From positions 124,001 to 188,000 of the forward strand of contig NZ_QLNV01000008.1 of assembly GCF_003285545.1 (NCBI RefSeq): a stretch of DNA of 64,000 nucleotides. The letters are read 5' to 3'. The position numbers were made by a program, and so were the translations under genes. Position 1 is the stretch's first letter, and every line of letters starts with the position of its first letter. A model generated the notes under the pieces. The model did not search any database and was not told where the DNA came from. It worked only from the letters and a program-made list of their open reading frames with translations. Below are positions 45,122 to 56,792 of the stretch, piece by piece. The stretch is from Sinomicrobium soli. Its GTDB lineage: Bacteria; Bacteroidota; Bacteroidia; Flavobacteriales; Flavobacteriaceae.

Positions 45122-45508
45122 TCAGTCCGTGAGGGATTGCCTGACTTTATCAGACACCCAAAGTTCCGCCTCTTCCAGATTGTAAAAGTATTCAAAGGGT
45201 TTCTTGCAGAATATCTGTTCTACCCTGGAACTCAGCCGTTGTGCCGAGGTGCATACTACTGCTGCAATGGCTATACAGTTGCTTATAAGATTTGTTTCGG
45301 AATACATACAGGGATCTATGGAATAGGAATAGATCCTGTGGGAAATATACCCGAAAGGCCGCTCCCCGAAATGTTCTCTGCACAGCGATACGAGCATGCC
45401 GAAATTCTCCGTGTCAAGATGGATCCCTTCAAACATTTCACAGATGACGTAGTGCTCGTGAAATTCAAGAATGCCGCAGTCGAATTTTACTTTTTTTACG
45501 GGACCCAT
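45122..45508 (-). CDS. Hypothetical protein, STAS/SpoIIAA-like size
   Basis: 128 residues, not recognised. No signal peptide or membrane segment. FDCGILEFHEHYVICEMFEG gives two short beta strands at the N-terminus, followed by a helix (LDTENFGMLVSLCREHFG). This order resembles the SpoIIAA/STAS-type proteins often found as hypothetical genes in Flavobacteria. It lies convergent with hutH, six bases from its stop, and 42 nt behind the RimK fusion on the same strand, so it may be co-transcribed with that gene. Confidence 0.55.
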   Translation of the reverse strand: MGPVKKVKFDCGILEFHEHYVICEMFEGIHLDTENFGMLVSLCREHFGERPFGYISHRIYSYSIDPCMYSETNLISNCIAIAAVVCTSAQRLSSRVEQIFCKKPFEYFYNLEEAELWVSDKVRQSLTD

Positions 45509-45550
45509 GTGTTCTGTCGTACTGGTTTATATTTCCTGCGTTTTAAATGA

Positions 45551-46930
45551 TTATTTTCCGGAAGGGAATTTGAGGTGCTTTTCGATGGCCCTGATCATAA
45601 GCGTTGCCACGTCTTTCTCCGTAGCCGTCTCGATCCCCTCCAGACCGGGAGAAGAATTGACCTCCAACAGTAAAGGCCCTTTGGAAGAACGTATGATATC
45701 TACCCCTGCCACCTGCAGTCTCATGGCCTTGGCCGCTTTTATGGCCATTTTCTTTTCTGCCGGGGTCACCTTGACCAGGGAAGCCGTTCCCCCGAGATGC
45801 ATATTGGCGCGGAATTCCCCGGGAGGAGCTTCGCGCTGCATCGCGGCGACGACCTTGCCGTCTATTACAAAACAGCGGATATCCTTGCCATTGGCCTCCT
45901 TGATAAACTCCTGTACCAGGATATAGGCATTCAGGCTTTTAAAGGCATTGATCACACTTTCGGCAGCCTTTTTGGTCTCTGCGAGGACGACCCCTTTTCC
46001 CTGGGTGCCTTCGAGAAGCTTGATAATGAGCGGGGAACCACCTACCATTTTAATGAGGTCGCTGGTATCCAGGGGCGAGTTTGCGAACCCGGTAGTGGGG
46101 ATGTCTATGCCGTTGTTCAGCAGTAACTGCAGCGAATACAGCTTATTTCTCGACTGGCTGATGGCAGCGGCACTGTTCAGGCAGAATATGTTGAGAGCCT
46201 CGAACTGCCGGGTGAGCGTACAGCCGTAAAAAGTCATCGAAGGTTTGATCCTGGGGATCACGGCGTCCAGGTCGTTCAGTATTTTTCCGCCCCGGTAATG
46301 GATTTCCGGTGTCTGGGCATCCAGTTTCATATAGCACTGGCGGATGTTGAAGAACTGGATATCATGCCCGAGCAATTCTCCGGCCTCTATGATACGCCTG
46401 TTGCTGTACAGGTCGGGATTGCTCGCAAGCAGCCCTATTTTCAGTCCGTTCCGGTTTTCATGTTTCAGCTGGTACCTGCTGTTTACGTCCTCGTCGGAGA
46501 GGTCCCCCAGGAGAAAACTGCTTTCCGGGTCTACGAGCATCCTGCCTATCATGGCCTCCCGGCCCAGTAGCATGCGGTATCCCATACTGTCTCTGTTGGT
46601 CAGGGTCAGCTCTATGTCCCAGGAAGAACCGTTGATGTACAAGGCCGTTTTTATCACATAACGGCTTTCACGGGTTCCTGTCGAACTTTTTATAACCCTG
46701 CGGTCTATTACCCTGGCTTCACAACTGATGTACTTCTTGCCATTGTGCTGAATGGGGAATACATCAAAATTCACCCAGGTTTCGTTATTGCGCTGGAAAG
46801 GGTTTATGTTCATCGCGTGAAGCGCAGAGGTTTTTGCCCCGCTGTCTACACGAACCTTGATCGTGGGAATATCGAGCTGCGGAAGCCCTACCCATTCTTC
46901 GCTGCCTATAATAATTTTATGGTCTGCCAT
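45551..46930 (-). CDS. RimB-type zinc protease domain fused to RimK-type glutamate ligase
   Basis: 459 residues. The N-terminal 150 residues carry [14 protein letters not shown] (aspartic-protease-like DSGA) and MLLGREAM, the RimB/Tat-like ATP-dependent protease domain. The rest is an ATP-grasp RimK ligase ([66 protein letters not shown] with metal-binding Glu and Asn). RimK adds glutamates to ribosomal protein S6 in E. coli, and RimB trims and activates it; here both are one chain. The target is unknown. Confidence 0.9.
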   Translation of the reverse strand: MADHKIIIGSEEWVGLPQLDIPTIKVRVDSGAKTSALHAMNINPFQRNNETWVNFDVFPIQHNGKKYISCEARVIDRRVIKSSTGTRESRYVIKTALYINGSSWDIELTLTNRDSMGYRMLLGREAMIGRMLVDPESSFLLGDLSDEDVNSRYQLKHENRNGLKIGLLASNPDLYSNRRIIEAGELLGHDIQFFNIRQCYMKLDAQTPEIHYRGGKILNDLDAVIPRIKPSMTFYGCTLTRQFEALNIFCLNSAAAISQSRNKLYSLQLLLNNGIDIPTTGFANSPLDTSDLIKMVGGSPLIIKLLEGTQGKGVVLAETKKAAESVINAFKSLNAYILVQEFIKEANGKDIRCFVIDGKVVAAMQREAPPGEFRANMHLGGTASLVKVTPAEKKMAIKAAKAMRLQVAGVDIIRSSKGPLLLEVNSSPGLEGIETATEKDVATLMIRAIEKHLKFPSGK

Positions 46931-47070
46931 TGATTTGTTTTATGCTCTTAAAAGATACGTATCTGTGGGGAACAAATTAACTACAATCTGTTAAAATTAT
47001 AAAAGAAAAAAAGTAAATATAATGTTAGGTTTCGGGAGGAGGCAGGCACTTCCGTTGTGCTGCGCTCCAA

Positions 47071-47087
47071 ACTACGAACTAACAACT
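47071..47087. repeat. Single copy of ACTACGAACTAACAACT
   Basis: Identical to the repeats at 29248-29278, followed by degenerate AAAACTAAAAACC. Confidence 0.65.
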
Positions 47088-47132
47088 AAAAAACTAAAAA
47101 CCAAAAGAGACTGCCTGATAAAGACAGTCTCT
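47085..47132 (-). terminator. Terminator of clpC
   Basis: AGAGACTG (47106-47113) pairs with CAGTCTCT (47125-47132). On the minus strand a U-rich run (TTTTGGTTTTTAGTTTTTT) follows. It lies 33 nt past the clpC stop. Confidence 0.8.
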
Positions 47133-47165
47133 GAATGCTATTGTTTAAATCAGTTATTTTATGGA

Positions 47166-49718
47166 TCAGCTTTCAGTAGGTTCCTCGGCTTTTTTAATGG
47201 CCACGGTAAGTTCGTCTTTGTCCTTGTCGAGGTCCATAAAGATGCTGTCTCCTTCGGATACTTTGGAACTGATAATCTCTTCTGCAAGGGTATCTTCGAT
47301 ATATTTCTGGATCGCCCTTTTCAGAGGTCTTGCCCCATACTGCTTGTCAAAGCCCTTGTCAGCGATATAATCCTTGGCGCTGTCGCTGAGTTCCAGTTTA
47401 TACCCGATATCACTGATACGCTGGTAGAGTTTTTCCAGTTCGATGTCAATGATCTGGTGTATATCCTCTTTTTCCAGCGGATTGAATACGATAACATCAT
47501 CGATACGGTTCAGGAATTCGGGAGCGAATGCCTTTTTAAGGGCATTTTCGATCACGCTTTTCTGGTGTTCATCAGCCTGGGCCTTTCTCGCGGAGGTCCC
47601 GAAACCGACACCCTGTCCGAAGTCCTTGATCTGCCTGGCCCCGATATTGGAAGTCATAATGATGATGGTATTCCTGAAATCTATTTTTCTTCCCAGGCTA
47701 TCGGTGAGGTAGCCGTCGTCCAGTACCTGCAGCAGCATGTTAAATACATCGGGGTGTGCTTTTTCCACCTCGTCCAGCAGGATCACCGCATAGGGTTTTC
47801 TGCGCACCTTTTCGGTAAGCTGTCCGCCTTCTTCGTACCCCACATACCCGGGAGGTGCCCCGATAAGCCGTGATATGGCAAATTTTTCCATGTATTCGCT
47901 CATGTCGATACGTACCAAAGAATCTTCGGAATCGAATAGCTCCCTGGCCAGTATCTTGGCGAGCTGGGTCTTACCGACCCCGGTCTGTCCCAGGAATATG
48001 AACGAACCTATGGGTTTGTTCGGGTCCTTGAGCCCGGCCCGGTTTCGCTGGATGGCCTTGACCACCTTGTTTACGGCCTCGTCCTGCCCGATGACCTTGC
48101 CCTTGATCAGTTCGGGCAATTGCGCCAGTTTACTGCTTTCGGCCTGGGCTATACGGTTTACGGGCACTCCGCTCATCATGGAAACCACATCGGCAACACT
48201 TTCCTCGGTGACGATCTCCCGGTGAAGCTTGCTCTCTTCCTCCCATTTTTCCTGGGCGGTAGCGAGTTCTTTTTCCAGTCGTTTTTCGTCGTCCCTGAGT
48301 TTGGCGGCCTCCTCGTATTTCTGTTTCTTGACCACCGTGTTTTTAAGTACCCGTACATCTTCCAGCTGTTTTTCCAGCTCGAGGATCTGTTTGGGCACTT
48401 CCATATTGGTGATATGTACCCGCGATCCTGCTTCGTCAAGGGCATCTATGGCCTTGTCCGGAAGATAGCGGTCGGTCATATACCTGTTGGTGAGCTTTAC
48501 GCAGGCCTCGATGGCTTCGTCGGTATAATCCACATTGTGGTGCTCTTCGTATTTTTCCTTGATATTGTGCAGGATCTCAATGGTTTCCTCCACACTGGTA
48601 GGCTCCACGATAACTTTCTGGAACCGTCTTTCGAGGGCCCCGTCCTTCTCGATATACTGCCTGTATTCATCCAGGGTAGTGGCACCCACACACTGGATCT
48701 CCCCGCGGGCCAGGGCAGGCTTGAACATATTGGACGCATCGAGACTGCCCGTAGCGCCACCGGCGCCTACAATGGTATGGATCTCATCGATAAAGAGGAT
48801 GATGTCGTCATTCTTTTCCAGCTCGTTCATCACGGCTTTCATGCGTTCTTCAAACTGTCCCCTGTACTTGGTCCCGGCAACCAGGGAAGCCAGGTCGAGG
48901 GTAACCACCCTTTTGTTGTACAGTATTCTCGATACTTTTTTCTTTATGATCCTGAGGGCCAGTCCTTCGGCGATGGCACTTTTACCCACCCCGGGCTCCC
49001 CGACCAGCAGGGGGTTGTTCTTTTTCCTCCGGCTGAGGATCTGGGAAACCCTTTCGATTTCCTTCTCCCTTCCCACTACGGGGTCCAGTTTTCCTTCTTC
49101 CGCCAGTTGGGTGAGATCCCGCCCGAAATTGTCCAGTACAGGTGTTTTGGACTTTTTGCCCGATTTGCTCCCCGAAGGGTTGTTGAAGGGGTTATCCCGG
49201 GACGATTCCTCTGCAGATCCGGACTCATCCGAAAAAGATTCGGCAGTAGGCAGGTCGATGTATTCGTCTTCGCTTGCACTCATAAACTTGAATTGTTCTT
49301 TGACCCCGTCATAATCCACTTTGAGCTTGTTCAGCAGTTTTGTGGTAGGGTCGTTTTCGTTTCTCAGGATACACAGCAGAAGGTGCGCCGTATTGATAGA
49401 CGTACTCTGAAAGAGTTTTGCTTCCAGAAAAGTAGTCTTCAATGCGCGTTCTGCCTGCCTGGTGAGATGTAAATTCTTTTTGCTATTGGCCGTAAGGGGA
49501 GAACTGGAATTGGCCGGACTCAGTATTTCCACTTTTCTTCGCAGCACATCCAGATCGATTTCCATGGCATTGAGTATATTGATCGCTTTACCACTACCGT
49601 CCCTTAATAGTCCCAACATAAGATGTTCCGTTCCTATAAAATCATGTCCGAGGCGCAATGCCTCTTCCTTGCTATAGGCAATTACATCTTTTACTCTTGG
49701 TGAAAAATTGTCATCCAT
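47166..49718 (-). CDS. clpC: ATP-dependent Clp protease ATP-binding subunit ClpC
   Basis: 850 residues: Clp N-domain repeats (1-140), acidic linker, AAA-1 with Walker A GEPGVGKSA (240-248), a UVR-type insert (KKQKYEEAAKLRDDEK), AAA-2 with GQTGVGKTQ near 575, ClpC-style C-terminus. It unfolds substrates for ClpP. A good Shine-Dalgarno site AGGAGA (49730-49725) sits six bases before the ATG, which is unusual in this window. It has its own terminator. Confidence 0.98.
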   Translation of the reverse strand: MDDNFSPRVKDVIAYSKEEALRLGHDFIGTEHLMLGLLRDGSGKAINILNAMEIDLDVLRRKVEILSPANSSSPLTANSKKNLHLTRQAERALKTTFLEAKLFQSTSINTAHLLLCILRNENDPTTKLLNKLKVDYDGVKEQFKFMSASEDEYIDLPTAESFSDESGSAEESSRDNPFNNPSGSKSGKKSKTPVLDNFGRDLTQLAEEGKLDPVVGREKEIERVSQILSRRKKNNPLLVGEPGVGKSAIAEGLALRIIKKKVSRILYNKRVVTLDLASLVAGTKYRGQFEERMKAVMNELEKNDDIILFIDEIHTIVGAGGATGSLDASNMFKPALARGEIQCVGATTLDEYRQYIEKDGALERRFQKVIVEPTSVEETIEILHNIKEKYEEHHNVDYTDEAIEACVKLTNRYMTDRYLPDKAIDALDEAGSRVHITNMEVPKQILELEKQLEDVRVLKNTVVKKQKYEEAAKLRDDEKRLEKELATAQEKWEEESKLHREIVTEESVADVVSMMSGVPVNRIAQAESSKLAQLPELIKGKVIGQDEAVNKVVKAIQRNRAGLKDPNKPIGSFIFLGQTGVGKTQLAKILARELFDSEDSLVRIDMSEYMEKFAISRLIGAPPGYVGYEEGGQLTEKVRRKPYAVILLDEVEKAHPDVFNMLLQVLDDGYLTDSLGRKIDFRNTIIIMTSNIGARQIKDFGQGVGFGTSARKAQADEHQKSVIENALKKAFAPEFLNRIDDVIVFNPLEKEDIHQIIDIELEKLYQRISDIGYKLELSDSAKDYIADKGFDKQYGARPLKRAIQKYIEDTLAEEIISSKVSEGDSIFMDLDKDKDELTVAIKKAEEPTES

Positions 49719-50215
49719 AATTTATCTCCTTTCGATATTCCCCCGGCAGAACACTGTCGGGCCGGGGATGGGATTAAAAATAAAAACTACCGGTACTATT
49801 ACAAAAACCGTACCCTTTGAAGAGCCCCGTATTGCTAATAGACGAAAAATCTCCGAAAAACAAAAATTTTTCAGGAGCAATTTATCAACGGTTTTATACC
49901 GATGGCCGGATCGGGGCGAATACACGTTATGCTACCCGTTTACAGGAGCCGGACAAGCCGGTCTGCATGCCTTTTTGCAACAATGGCCCTGCGAAACTTC
50001 CTCACACACCGGCTTACGGGTCCGGGATCAGACAATACGTCAGTCCGTTACAGGGCTGAAACTTCTGGAAATCAAGGAGGATAACCGGTCGTGATCCGAT
50101 TCTTCCGGTGTTGATAAAATACTTAAAAAAGCCATAGGTGAAAGCTTACCAAAGTCAATAAAATCCGTATATTGGCTCGATTTGAAAATTAACCAGATTA
50201 ATTAATTTTTTTGAT
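49719..50215. other. Long spacer between divergent clpC and gyrA
   Basis: No convincing gene; the open frames here run through non-coding-looking sequence. AT-rich before gyrA (TTGATAAAATACTTAAAAAA near 50113). No clear TAnnTTTG box was found for gyrA, and no heat-shock repeat like that of clpB. Confidence 0.5.
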
Positions 50216-52735
50216 ATGGCAGAAGGAGAAAAGCTGATCCCTATCAATATTGAGGATGAGATGAAATCGGCTTACATCGATTATTCGATGTCGGTCATTG
50301 TGTCACGTGCACTTCCGGATGTGAGAGACGGGCTGAAGCCGGTTCACCGCAGGGTGCTGTTCGGGATGTACGAATTAGGGGTGCTTAGTAACAGGTCTTA
50401 TAAAAAATCTGCAAGGATTGTAGGGGAGGTACTGGGTAAATACCACCCTCACGGGGATTCGTCGGTTTACGATACCATGGTAAGGATGGCGCAGGAATGG
50501 AGTTTGCGTTATATGCTTGTCGACGGGCAGGGAAACTTCGGCTCTGTGGACGGCGATCCGCCCGCAGCAATGCGTTATACGGAAGCGCGGATGCGAAAGA
50601 TATCGGAAGAATTGTTGGCCGATATCGACAAGGATACCGTAGAGCACCGGCTCAATTTTGACGATACCCTGAAGGAACCCACGGTATTGCCTACGAGAGT
50701 TCCGAACCTTTTGGTCAACGGTGCCGCAGGGATTGCGGTAGGGATGGCCACCAATATGCCGCCGCACAACCTGAGCGAGGTTATAGACGGGACCATAGCC
50801 TATATAGATAATAATGATATCGAGGTTGACGAGCTGATCCAGTATGTCAAGGCGCCCGATTTCCCGACGGGAGGTACCATATACGGGTACGACGGGGTCC
50901 GAGAGGCTTTCAAGACCGGAAAGGGACGTGTGGTAATACGCGCAAAAGCCCGGATAGAAGAGGTACAGGGGCGTGAATGTATTGTGGTCACCGAGATCCC
51001 GTACCAGGTGAACAAGGCCGAAATGATCAAGAAAACGGCCGAACTGGTCAATGAAAAGAAACTGGAGGGCATTGCGAATATACGGGACGAATCAGACCGG
51101 AAGGGGATGCGTATCGTTTATGTGCTTAAACGCGATGCCATACCCAATATCGTATTGAATACGCTTTATAAATATACCGCCCTGCAGTCTTCCTTCAGTG
51201 TGAATAATATTGCCCTGGTCAACGGAAGGCCCCAGCTGCTCAATCTCAAGGACATGATCTACCATTTTGTGGAACACCGTCATGAGGTTGTCGTCCGGCG
51301 TACGGAATACGAGCTTAAGAAAGCGGAAGAAAGAGCGCATATCCTGGAAGGGCTGATCATTGCTTCAGATAATATAGATGAAGTGATCGCCCTGATCCGT
51401 GCCTCCGGCAATGCCGAAGAGGCGAGGGAGAAACTGATGGAGCGTTTTTCCCTGACCGAGATCCAGGCCCGTGCCATTGTGGAGATGAGGCTGAGACAGC
51501 TTACCGGACTGGAACAGGATAAACTGAGGGCCGAATACGAAGATATCATAAAGTATATCGAGGAACTGAGGGATATTCTGGCCCGCAAGGAGCGCAGGAT
51601 GGAGATCATCAAGGAAGAGCTTCAGGAAGTCAGGGATAAATACGGCGACGAAAGGAGATCCGTGATCGAGTATGCCGGAGGTGATTTCAGTATAGAAGAT
51701 ATGATCCCGGACGAGCAGGTCGTTATTACCATATCGCATGCCGGCTATATCAAGAGAACCCCGCTTTCGGAATACAAGACACAGAACAGGGGAGGGGTAG
51801 GACAAAAAGCGTCCAATACCCGGAATGAAGATTTTCTGGAACACCTTTTCGTAGGGACCAACCACCAGTACATGATCTTCTTTACACAGAAGGGGAAGTG
51901 TTTCTGGCTAAGGGTCTACGAAATTCCCGAAGGCACACGTACTTCCAAGGGAAGGGCCATCCAGAACCTGATCAATATAGCACAGGACGACAAGGTAAAA
52001 GCCTTTATCTGCACGAAGGACCTGAAGGACGAAGCGTATATCAACAATCATTTTGTGATCATGGCTACCAGGAAAGGGGTGGTCAAGAAAACCTCGCTGG
52101 AGCAGTATTCCCGCCCGAGACAGAACGGTATCAATGCCATTACCATACGCGAAGACGACGAATTGCTGGAAGCCAGGCTTACGACCGGGAACAGCCAGGT
52201 CATGCTGGCCGTGAAATCGGGCAAGGCGGTGCGCTTTGAAGAAGAGAAGACCCGGCCCATGGGCAGAAATGCTTCCGGGGTAAGGGGAATTACCCTGGCG
52301 GATGAGTCTGATGAAGTAGTAGGCATGATCACCATAAACAATCCGCAGGAAGAAAGCGTACTGGTCGTCTCTGAAAACGGTTACGGAAAACGGACCTTTA
52401 TCGACGACCCGGAAGACGGTACTCCCATATACAGGATTACCAACAGGGGCGGTAAAGGGGTGAAAACCATTTCCATTACGGAAAAAACCGGTAAATTAGT
52501 AGCCATAAGGAGTGTTTCCGATACGGACGACCTTATGATTATCAATAAATCGGGGATCGCCATACGATTGAAAGTAAGTGACCTGCGTGTTATGGGCAGG
52601 GCTACCCAGGGAGTTCGCCTTATCAATATCAAGGGAAAAGATTCCATTGCCGCAGTTGCCAAGGTGATGCGGGAAGAGGAGAATGTGGAAGATATTGATA
52701 CTGCGGGAGATGAAAATATGGAAACAAATAATTAA
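50216..52735 (+). CDS. gyrA: DNA gyrase subunit A
   Basis: 839 residues. Winged-helix/tower domain with the active-site Tyr in [10 protein letters not shown] (about 122), preceded by [19 protein letters not shown], the quinolone-resistance region with the Ser after GD present (wild-type state). The C-terminal beta-pinwheel starts near 505 and contains the GyrA box [11 protein letters not shown], so it is gyrase and not topoisomerase IV. The acidic tail ([20 protein letters not shown]) is typical. The TPR gene follows 87 nt later. Confidence 0.98.
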   Translation: MAEGEKLIPINIEDEMKSAYIDYSMSVIVSRALPDVRDGLKPVHRRVLFGMYELGVLSNRSYKKSARIVGEVLGKYHPHGDSSVYDTMVRMAQEWSLRYMLVDGQGNFGSVDGDPPAAMRYTEARMRKISEELLADIDKDTVEHRLNFDDTLKEPTVLPTRVPNLLVNGAAGIAVGMATNMPPHNLSEVIDGTIAYIDNNDIEVDELIQYVKAPDFPTGGTIYGYDGVREAFKTGKGRVVIRAKARIEEVQGRECIVVTEIPYQVNKAEMIKKTAELVNEKKLEGIANIRDESDRKGMRIVYVLKRDAIPNIVLNTLYKYTALQSSFSVNNIALVNGRPQLLNLKDMIYHFVEHRHEVVVRRTEYELKKAEERAHILEGLIIASDNIDEVIALIRASGNAEEAREKLMERFSLTEIQARAIVEMRLRQLTGLEQDKLRAEYEDIIKYIEELRDILARKERRMEIIKEELQEVRDKYGDERRSVIEYAGGDFSIEDMIPDEQVVITISHAGYIKRTPLSEYKTQNRGGVGQKASNTRNEDFLEHLFVGTNHQYMIFFTQKGKCFWLRVYEIPEGTRTSKGRAIQNLINIAQDDKVKAFICTKDLKDEAYINNHFVIMATRKGVVKKTSLEQYSRPRQNGINAITIREDDELLEARLTTGNSQVMLAVKSGKAVRFEEEKTRPMGRNASGVRGITLADESDEVVGMITINNPQEESVLVVSENGYGKRTFIDDPEDGTPIYRITNRGGKGVKTISITEKTGKLVAIRSVSDTDDLMIINKSGIAIRLKVSDLRVMGRATQGVRLINIKGKDSIAAVAKVMREEENVEDIDTAGDENMETNN

Positions 52736-52822
52736 CTTTGTTAAAATATTAAAAATAAAACCTGATCTTGAGCCGTTGTATAGGTATAATCAAAAAAAAG
52801 AAATTTATTTAACACAAAACTC

Positions 52823-54100
52823 ATGAAGAAAAAGATTTTTATCTTTTCCGCAGCACTGTTGATCTCTTCTTTGTCCATTGCTCAGAAGAAAGAGCTCAGG
52901 GATGCGGAAAAAGCGTTGAAAAAAGGAAGTATTGCGGAAGCGAAATCTGCATTGCAGAGCATAGAGAGCTCCATATCTTCCGCTGATGACCGCTTTAAGG
53001 CCCAGTATTATTACCTTGACGGGAAACTGAATTACGAGGAAGCCAAAAAAGGGGGGGATGCCGATGCGGCCTATCAGGAGGCTGTAGAATCGTTTAAAAG
53101 CCTTATTGAAATAGAAAAGGAATCGGGGAGTGAAAAGTATACCGGGGAAGCTTCACAGCTTATCCAGACCATTTCTGCCGATCTTGTAAATTCAGCTGTA
53201 GAAGATAACCAGAACGAAGATTACGCCGCTGCGGCCAAAAAACTGTATATGGCTTATCAGCTGGATACCGACAACCAGGATTATCTTTATTTCGCCGCAT
53301 CAAGTGCCGTTAACGGAGAGGATTTCGACACTGCCCTGGAGTATTACCTGAAGCTCAAGGAGCTGGGGTATACCGGTGAGGCTACAAAATATTACGCAAC
53401 GAACAAGGAGACCGGCGAGCGTGAGGAACTCCCCAAAGACCAGAGGGATCTCATGGTAAAAGCGGGTACCCACAACAAGCCCGAGGAAGAAAAAACAGAA
53501 TCCCGGTTTCCGGAGATCGTCAAGAATATCGCCCTGATATATTCCCAGCAGGGTGACAATGAAAAGGCGATAGAGGCCGTACAGGAAGCCAGGAAAGTTG
53601 ACCCGGAGGATGTTAACCTGCTGATGACGGAGGCCAATCTCTATATCAAGCTGGACCAGAAAGACAAGTTCAGGGAAGTGATGGAGCAGGCTATCCAGAA
53701 AGACCCGAACAACCCGATGCTGTATTACAACCTCGGGGTTATTACCGGTGAGCAGGGAGATAAGGAAAAGGCCAAGGAATATTATGAGAAATCTATCGAA
53801 CTCGATCCGAAATACGAGGCCAGCTATATGAACATGGCTTCGCTGATACTGGGTGATGAAGTGGCTATCGTAGATGAGATGAACAGTCTCGGGACATCCA
53901 AGGCCGACAACGAGCGTTATGACGAGCTGAAAAAGAAACGCGAAGACCTGTATCGCGATGCTGTTCCGTATCTTGAAAAAATCCTCGAGCTTAACCCGGA
54001 GAGCCTCGACGCTACCAAGACCCTGATGAATATTTACGGTTCCATAGGGGATGATGACAAGTACAAGGAAATGAAAGACAAACTCGATAGCATGCAGTAG
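52823..54100 (+). CDS. Exported TPR protein downstream of gyrA
   Basis: 425 residues. Signal peptide MKKKIFIFSAALLISSLSIAQ, then helical repeats: an N-terminal set (about 22-115) and clear TPRs at about 230-360 (EIVKNIALIYSQQGDNEKAI, PMLYYNLGVITGEQGDKEKA). Likely a periplasmic scaffold; Bacteroidota TPR proteins of this size after gyrA are frequent, and their role is unknown. A strong terminator follows. Confidence 0.88.
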   Translation: MKKKIFIFSAALLISSLSIAQKKELRDAEKALKKGSIAEAKSALQSIESSISSADDRFKAQYYYLDGKLNYEEAKKGGDADAAYQEAVESFKSLIEIEKESGSEKYTGEASQLIQTISADLVNSAVEDNQNEDYAAAAKKLYMAYQLDTDNQDYLYFAASSAVNGEDFDTALEYYLKLKELGYTGEATKYYATNKETGEREELPKDQRDLMVKAGTHNKPEEEKTESRFPEIVKNIALIYSQQGDNEKAIEAVQEARKVDPEDVNLLMTEANLYIKLDQKDKFREVMEQAIQKDPNNPMLYYNLGVITGEQGDKEKAKEYYEKSIELDPKYEASYMNMASLILGDEVAIVDEMNSLGTSKADNERYDELKKKREDLYRDAVPYLEKILELNPESLDATKTLMNIYGSIGDDDKYKEMKDKLDSMQ

Positions 54101-54130
54101 CCAGCTGTAGCAGGAGAATGATTAATATGT

Positions 54131-54164
54131 AAAAAAGCGGGGAGAAACAACCCCGCTTTTTTTT
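54131..54164. terminator. Bidirectional terminator between the TPR gene and clpB
   Basis: AAAAAGCGGGG and CCCCGCTTTTT pair over an 8-nt loop, with T tracts on both sides. It serves the TPR gene on plus and clpB on minus. Confidence 0.92.
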
Positions 54165-54185
54165 ATGCTTGTTTGTAAATCATTA

Positions 54186-56792
54186 TTATTCCTCTGTTTC
54201 ACCTTCCTGGTTCCGGAATACCAGCTGGTCGCTGAACTCGTCGAGGAGTATGATACTGTCGGTTGTGATCTTCCCGGCCAGTATTTCCTTTGAAAGCTCG
54301 TTGAGCACTTCCCGCTGGATCACCCTTTTTACCGGGCGGGCACCGAATTGGGGGTCGTACCCTTTCCGGGCAAGATAGGAAACGGCCTCTTCCGTGGCAT
54401 CGAGTACAATATGCTGTCTGGCTACCATCCTGGTCACATTTTTGAGCTGCAGCTCCACGATCTCCCTGATATTGGCTTCCGTAAGCGGTGTAAACATGAT
54501 GATGTCATCTATCCTGTTCAGGAATTCCGGTCTCACGGTTTGTTTCAGTAACCCGAGAACTTCAACCCTGGCTGCTTCCGTAGCGGCATGCACATCTTCC
54601 GAATGGTCAAATTTTTCCTGGATGATCTGGCTTCCGAGGTTGCTGGTCATGATGATGATGGTGTTTTTGAAATCGGCAAGTCGCCCCTTATTGTCGGTAA
54701 GCCTGCCTTCATCCAGCACCTGCAGCAGTATGTTGAACGTATCCGGGTGTGCCTTTTCAATCTCGTCCAGCAATACCACGGAATAGGGTTTACGCCTTAC
54801 CGCCTCGGTAAGCTGTCCGCCTTCATCATATCCTACATAACCGGGAGGGGCACCTACCAGCCGGCTCACCGCATGTCGTTCCTGGTATTCACTCATATCG
54901 ATACGGGTGATGGCCGATTCGTCGTTAAAGAGGTAGTCGGCCAGGGCCTTGGCCAGCTCTGTCTTTCCCACCCCTGTAGTTCCGAGGAACAGGAAAGAGC
55001 CTATCGGCCGTTTCTGGTCCTGCAAGCCAGCCCGGCTTCGCCGTATGGCATCGGATACGGCCTGGATGGCTTCGTCCTGCCCTACAACGCGTTTGTGGAG
55101 CTCTTCTTCCAGCAGCAACAGTTTTTCACGGTCGCTCTGCAGCATCTTGGTTACGGGAATACCGGTCCATTTAGCCACAACTTCGGCAATATCTTCATTG
55201 GTCACCTCCTCTTTTATAAGGGAACTTCCGCCCTGTTGCTGCTGTTCGAGCTGCACCTGCAGTTCATCCAGCTTTTCCTGGGCTTCCTTGATCTTTCCGT
55301 AACGGATTTCTGCCACTTTTCCATAGTCTCCTTCTCGTTCTGCCTTTTCGGCTTCGAGCTTGTAGTTTTCTATGGCTTCCTTGGTATTCTGTATGTGGTC
55401 TACCACCTCCTTTTCACTTTGCCACTTGGCATAGATCTCGTTGCGTTCTTCCTTGAGATTGGCAAGGTCTGCGTTGAGTGATTTCAGCTTGTCCTGGTCG
55501 TCTTCCCGCTTTATGGCCTCTATCTCTATTTCCAGCTGCATGATCTTCCTGTCGAGTACATCCAGCTCTTCCGGCTTCGAATTGATCTCCATCCGCAATT
55601 TGGATGCCGCTTCATCCATCAGGTCTATGGCCTTGTCGGGCAGAAAGCGGTTCGTGATATAGCGCTGTGACAATTCTACGGCTGCAATAATGGCCTCGTC
55701 CTTGATCCTCACCTTGTGGTGGGTTTCATACTTTTCCTTGATCCCCCGGAGGATGGAAATGGCACTTTCGGTATCCGGTTCGTCTACCAGCACCTTCTGG
55801 AAACGGCGTTCCAGGGCCTTGTCCTTTTCAAAATATTTCTGGTACTCGTCGAGGGTTGTGGCCCCTATGGCTCTCAGTTCTCCCCGGGCCAGGGCAGGTT
55901 TAAGGATATTGGCGGCATCCATGGCACCCTCACCGCCACCGGCGCCCACCAGGGTGTGTATCTCATCGATAAACAGTATGATCCTGCCCTCGGAAGAGGT
56001 CACTTCCTTGATCACCGATTTCAGTCTTTCCTCAAATTCTCCCTTGTACTTTGCACCGGCAATCAGCGCCCCCATATCCAGGGAATGGATCTCCTTGTCC
56101 CTGAGGTTTTCCGGGATGTCCCCCTGTATGATACGGTGTGCGATCCCTTCGGCAATGGCCGTCTTACCCACTCCGGGTTCTCCTACCAGCATAGGATTAT
56201 TCTTGGTACGTCTTGACAGAATCTGTAAAACCCTTCGTATTTCCTCGTCACGGCCGATAACAGGGTCGAGTTTTCCGTCGTTGGCCAGCTGATTGAGGTT
56301 TTTGGCGTATTTGTTAAGTGCGTTATAGGTATCCTCCGCACTTGCAGATGTTACCTTTTCACCCTTGCGCAATTCATCTATGGCTGCCTGCAGTCCTTTT
56401 TCCGTGACTCCCTGGTCTTTCAGTATCTGCGCAATCTTGCTTTTCGACTTGAACACGGCGAGGATCAGGTGCTCTACGGAGACGTATTCGTCATTCATCC
56501 TGCGGGCAATGACACTCGCTTCGTTCAGGGTACTTCCGGCTTCCCGGGAGAGCATGAGTTCCCCTCCCTCCACTTTGGGAAAACTTTGCAGGGTATTGTC
56601 GAGGATCTGTTGCAACAGGCTTACATTGACCTGCAGTTTCTTCAGCAAAAAGGGAAGTACGTTCTGGTCTACTTCAAATATGGCTTTGAAGATGTGTTCG
56701 TTTTCGATCTGTTGATGGCCGTATCCCTGGGCGATCTGCTGTGCCTGCTGAATGGCCTCTTGGGCTTTTATGGTAAAATTGTTAAGGTTCAT
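54186..56792 (-). CDS. clpB: ClpB disaggregase
   Basis: 868 residues: N-domain (1-145), AAA-1 with Walker [10 protein letters not shown] (204-212), the long coiled-coil M domain (about 400-525, rich in EEE/QQQ) that separates it from ClpC/ClpA, and AAA-2 with GTTGVGKTE near 605. No IGL/F tripeptide for ClpP binding was seen. It resolves stress-aggregated proteins with DnaK. Upstream inverted repeats suggest heat-shock control. Confidence 0.98.
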   Translation of the reverse strand: MNLNNFTIKAQEAIQQAQQIAQGYGHQQIENEHIFKAIFEVDQNVLPFLLKKLQVNVSLLQQILDNTLQSFPKVEGGELMLSREAGSTLNEASVIARRMNDEYVSVEHLILAVFKSKSKIAQILKDQGVTEKGLQAAIDELRKGEKVTSASAEDTYNALNKYAKNLNQLANDGKLDPVIGRDEEIRRVLQILSRRTKNNPMLVGEPGVGKTAIAEGIAHRIIQGDIPENLRDKEIHSLDMGALIAGAKYKGEFEERLKSVIKEVTSSEGRIILFIDEIHTLVGAGGGEGAMDAANILKPALARGELRAIGATTLDEYQKYFEKDKALERRFQKVLVDEPDTESAISILRGIKEKYETHHKVRIKDEAIIAAVELSQRYITNRFLPDKAIDLMDEAASKLRMEINSKPEELDVLDRKIMQLEIEIEAIKREDDQDKLKSLNADLANLKEERNEIYAKWQSEKEVVDHIQNTKEAIENYKLEAEKAEREGDYGKVAEIRYGKIKEAQEKLDELQVQLEQQQQGGSSLIKEEVTNEDIAEVVAKWTGIPVTKMLQSDREKLLLLEEELHKRVVGQDEAIQAVSDAIRRSRAGLQDQKRPIGSFLFLGTTGVGKTELAKALADYLFNDESAITRIDMSEYQERHAVSRLVGAPPGYVGYDEGGQLTEAVRRKPYSVVLLDEIEKAHPDTFNILLQVLDEGRLTDNKGRLADFKNTIIIMTSNLGSQIIQEKFDHSEDVHAATEAARVEVLGLLKQTVRPEFLNRIDDIIMFTPLTEANIREIVELQLKNVTRMVARQHIVLDATEEAVSYLARKGYDPQFGARPVKRVIQREVLNELSKEILAGKITTDSIILLDEFSDQLVFRNQEGETEE

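Noticed and set aside
49708-50094. 128-codon frame between clpC and gyrA
   Set aside because: Overlaps the clpC start region and its translation has no protein-like pattern or signal.
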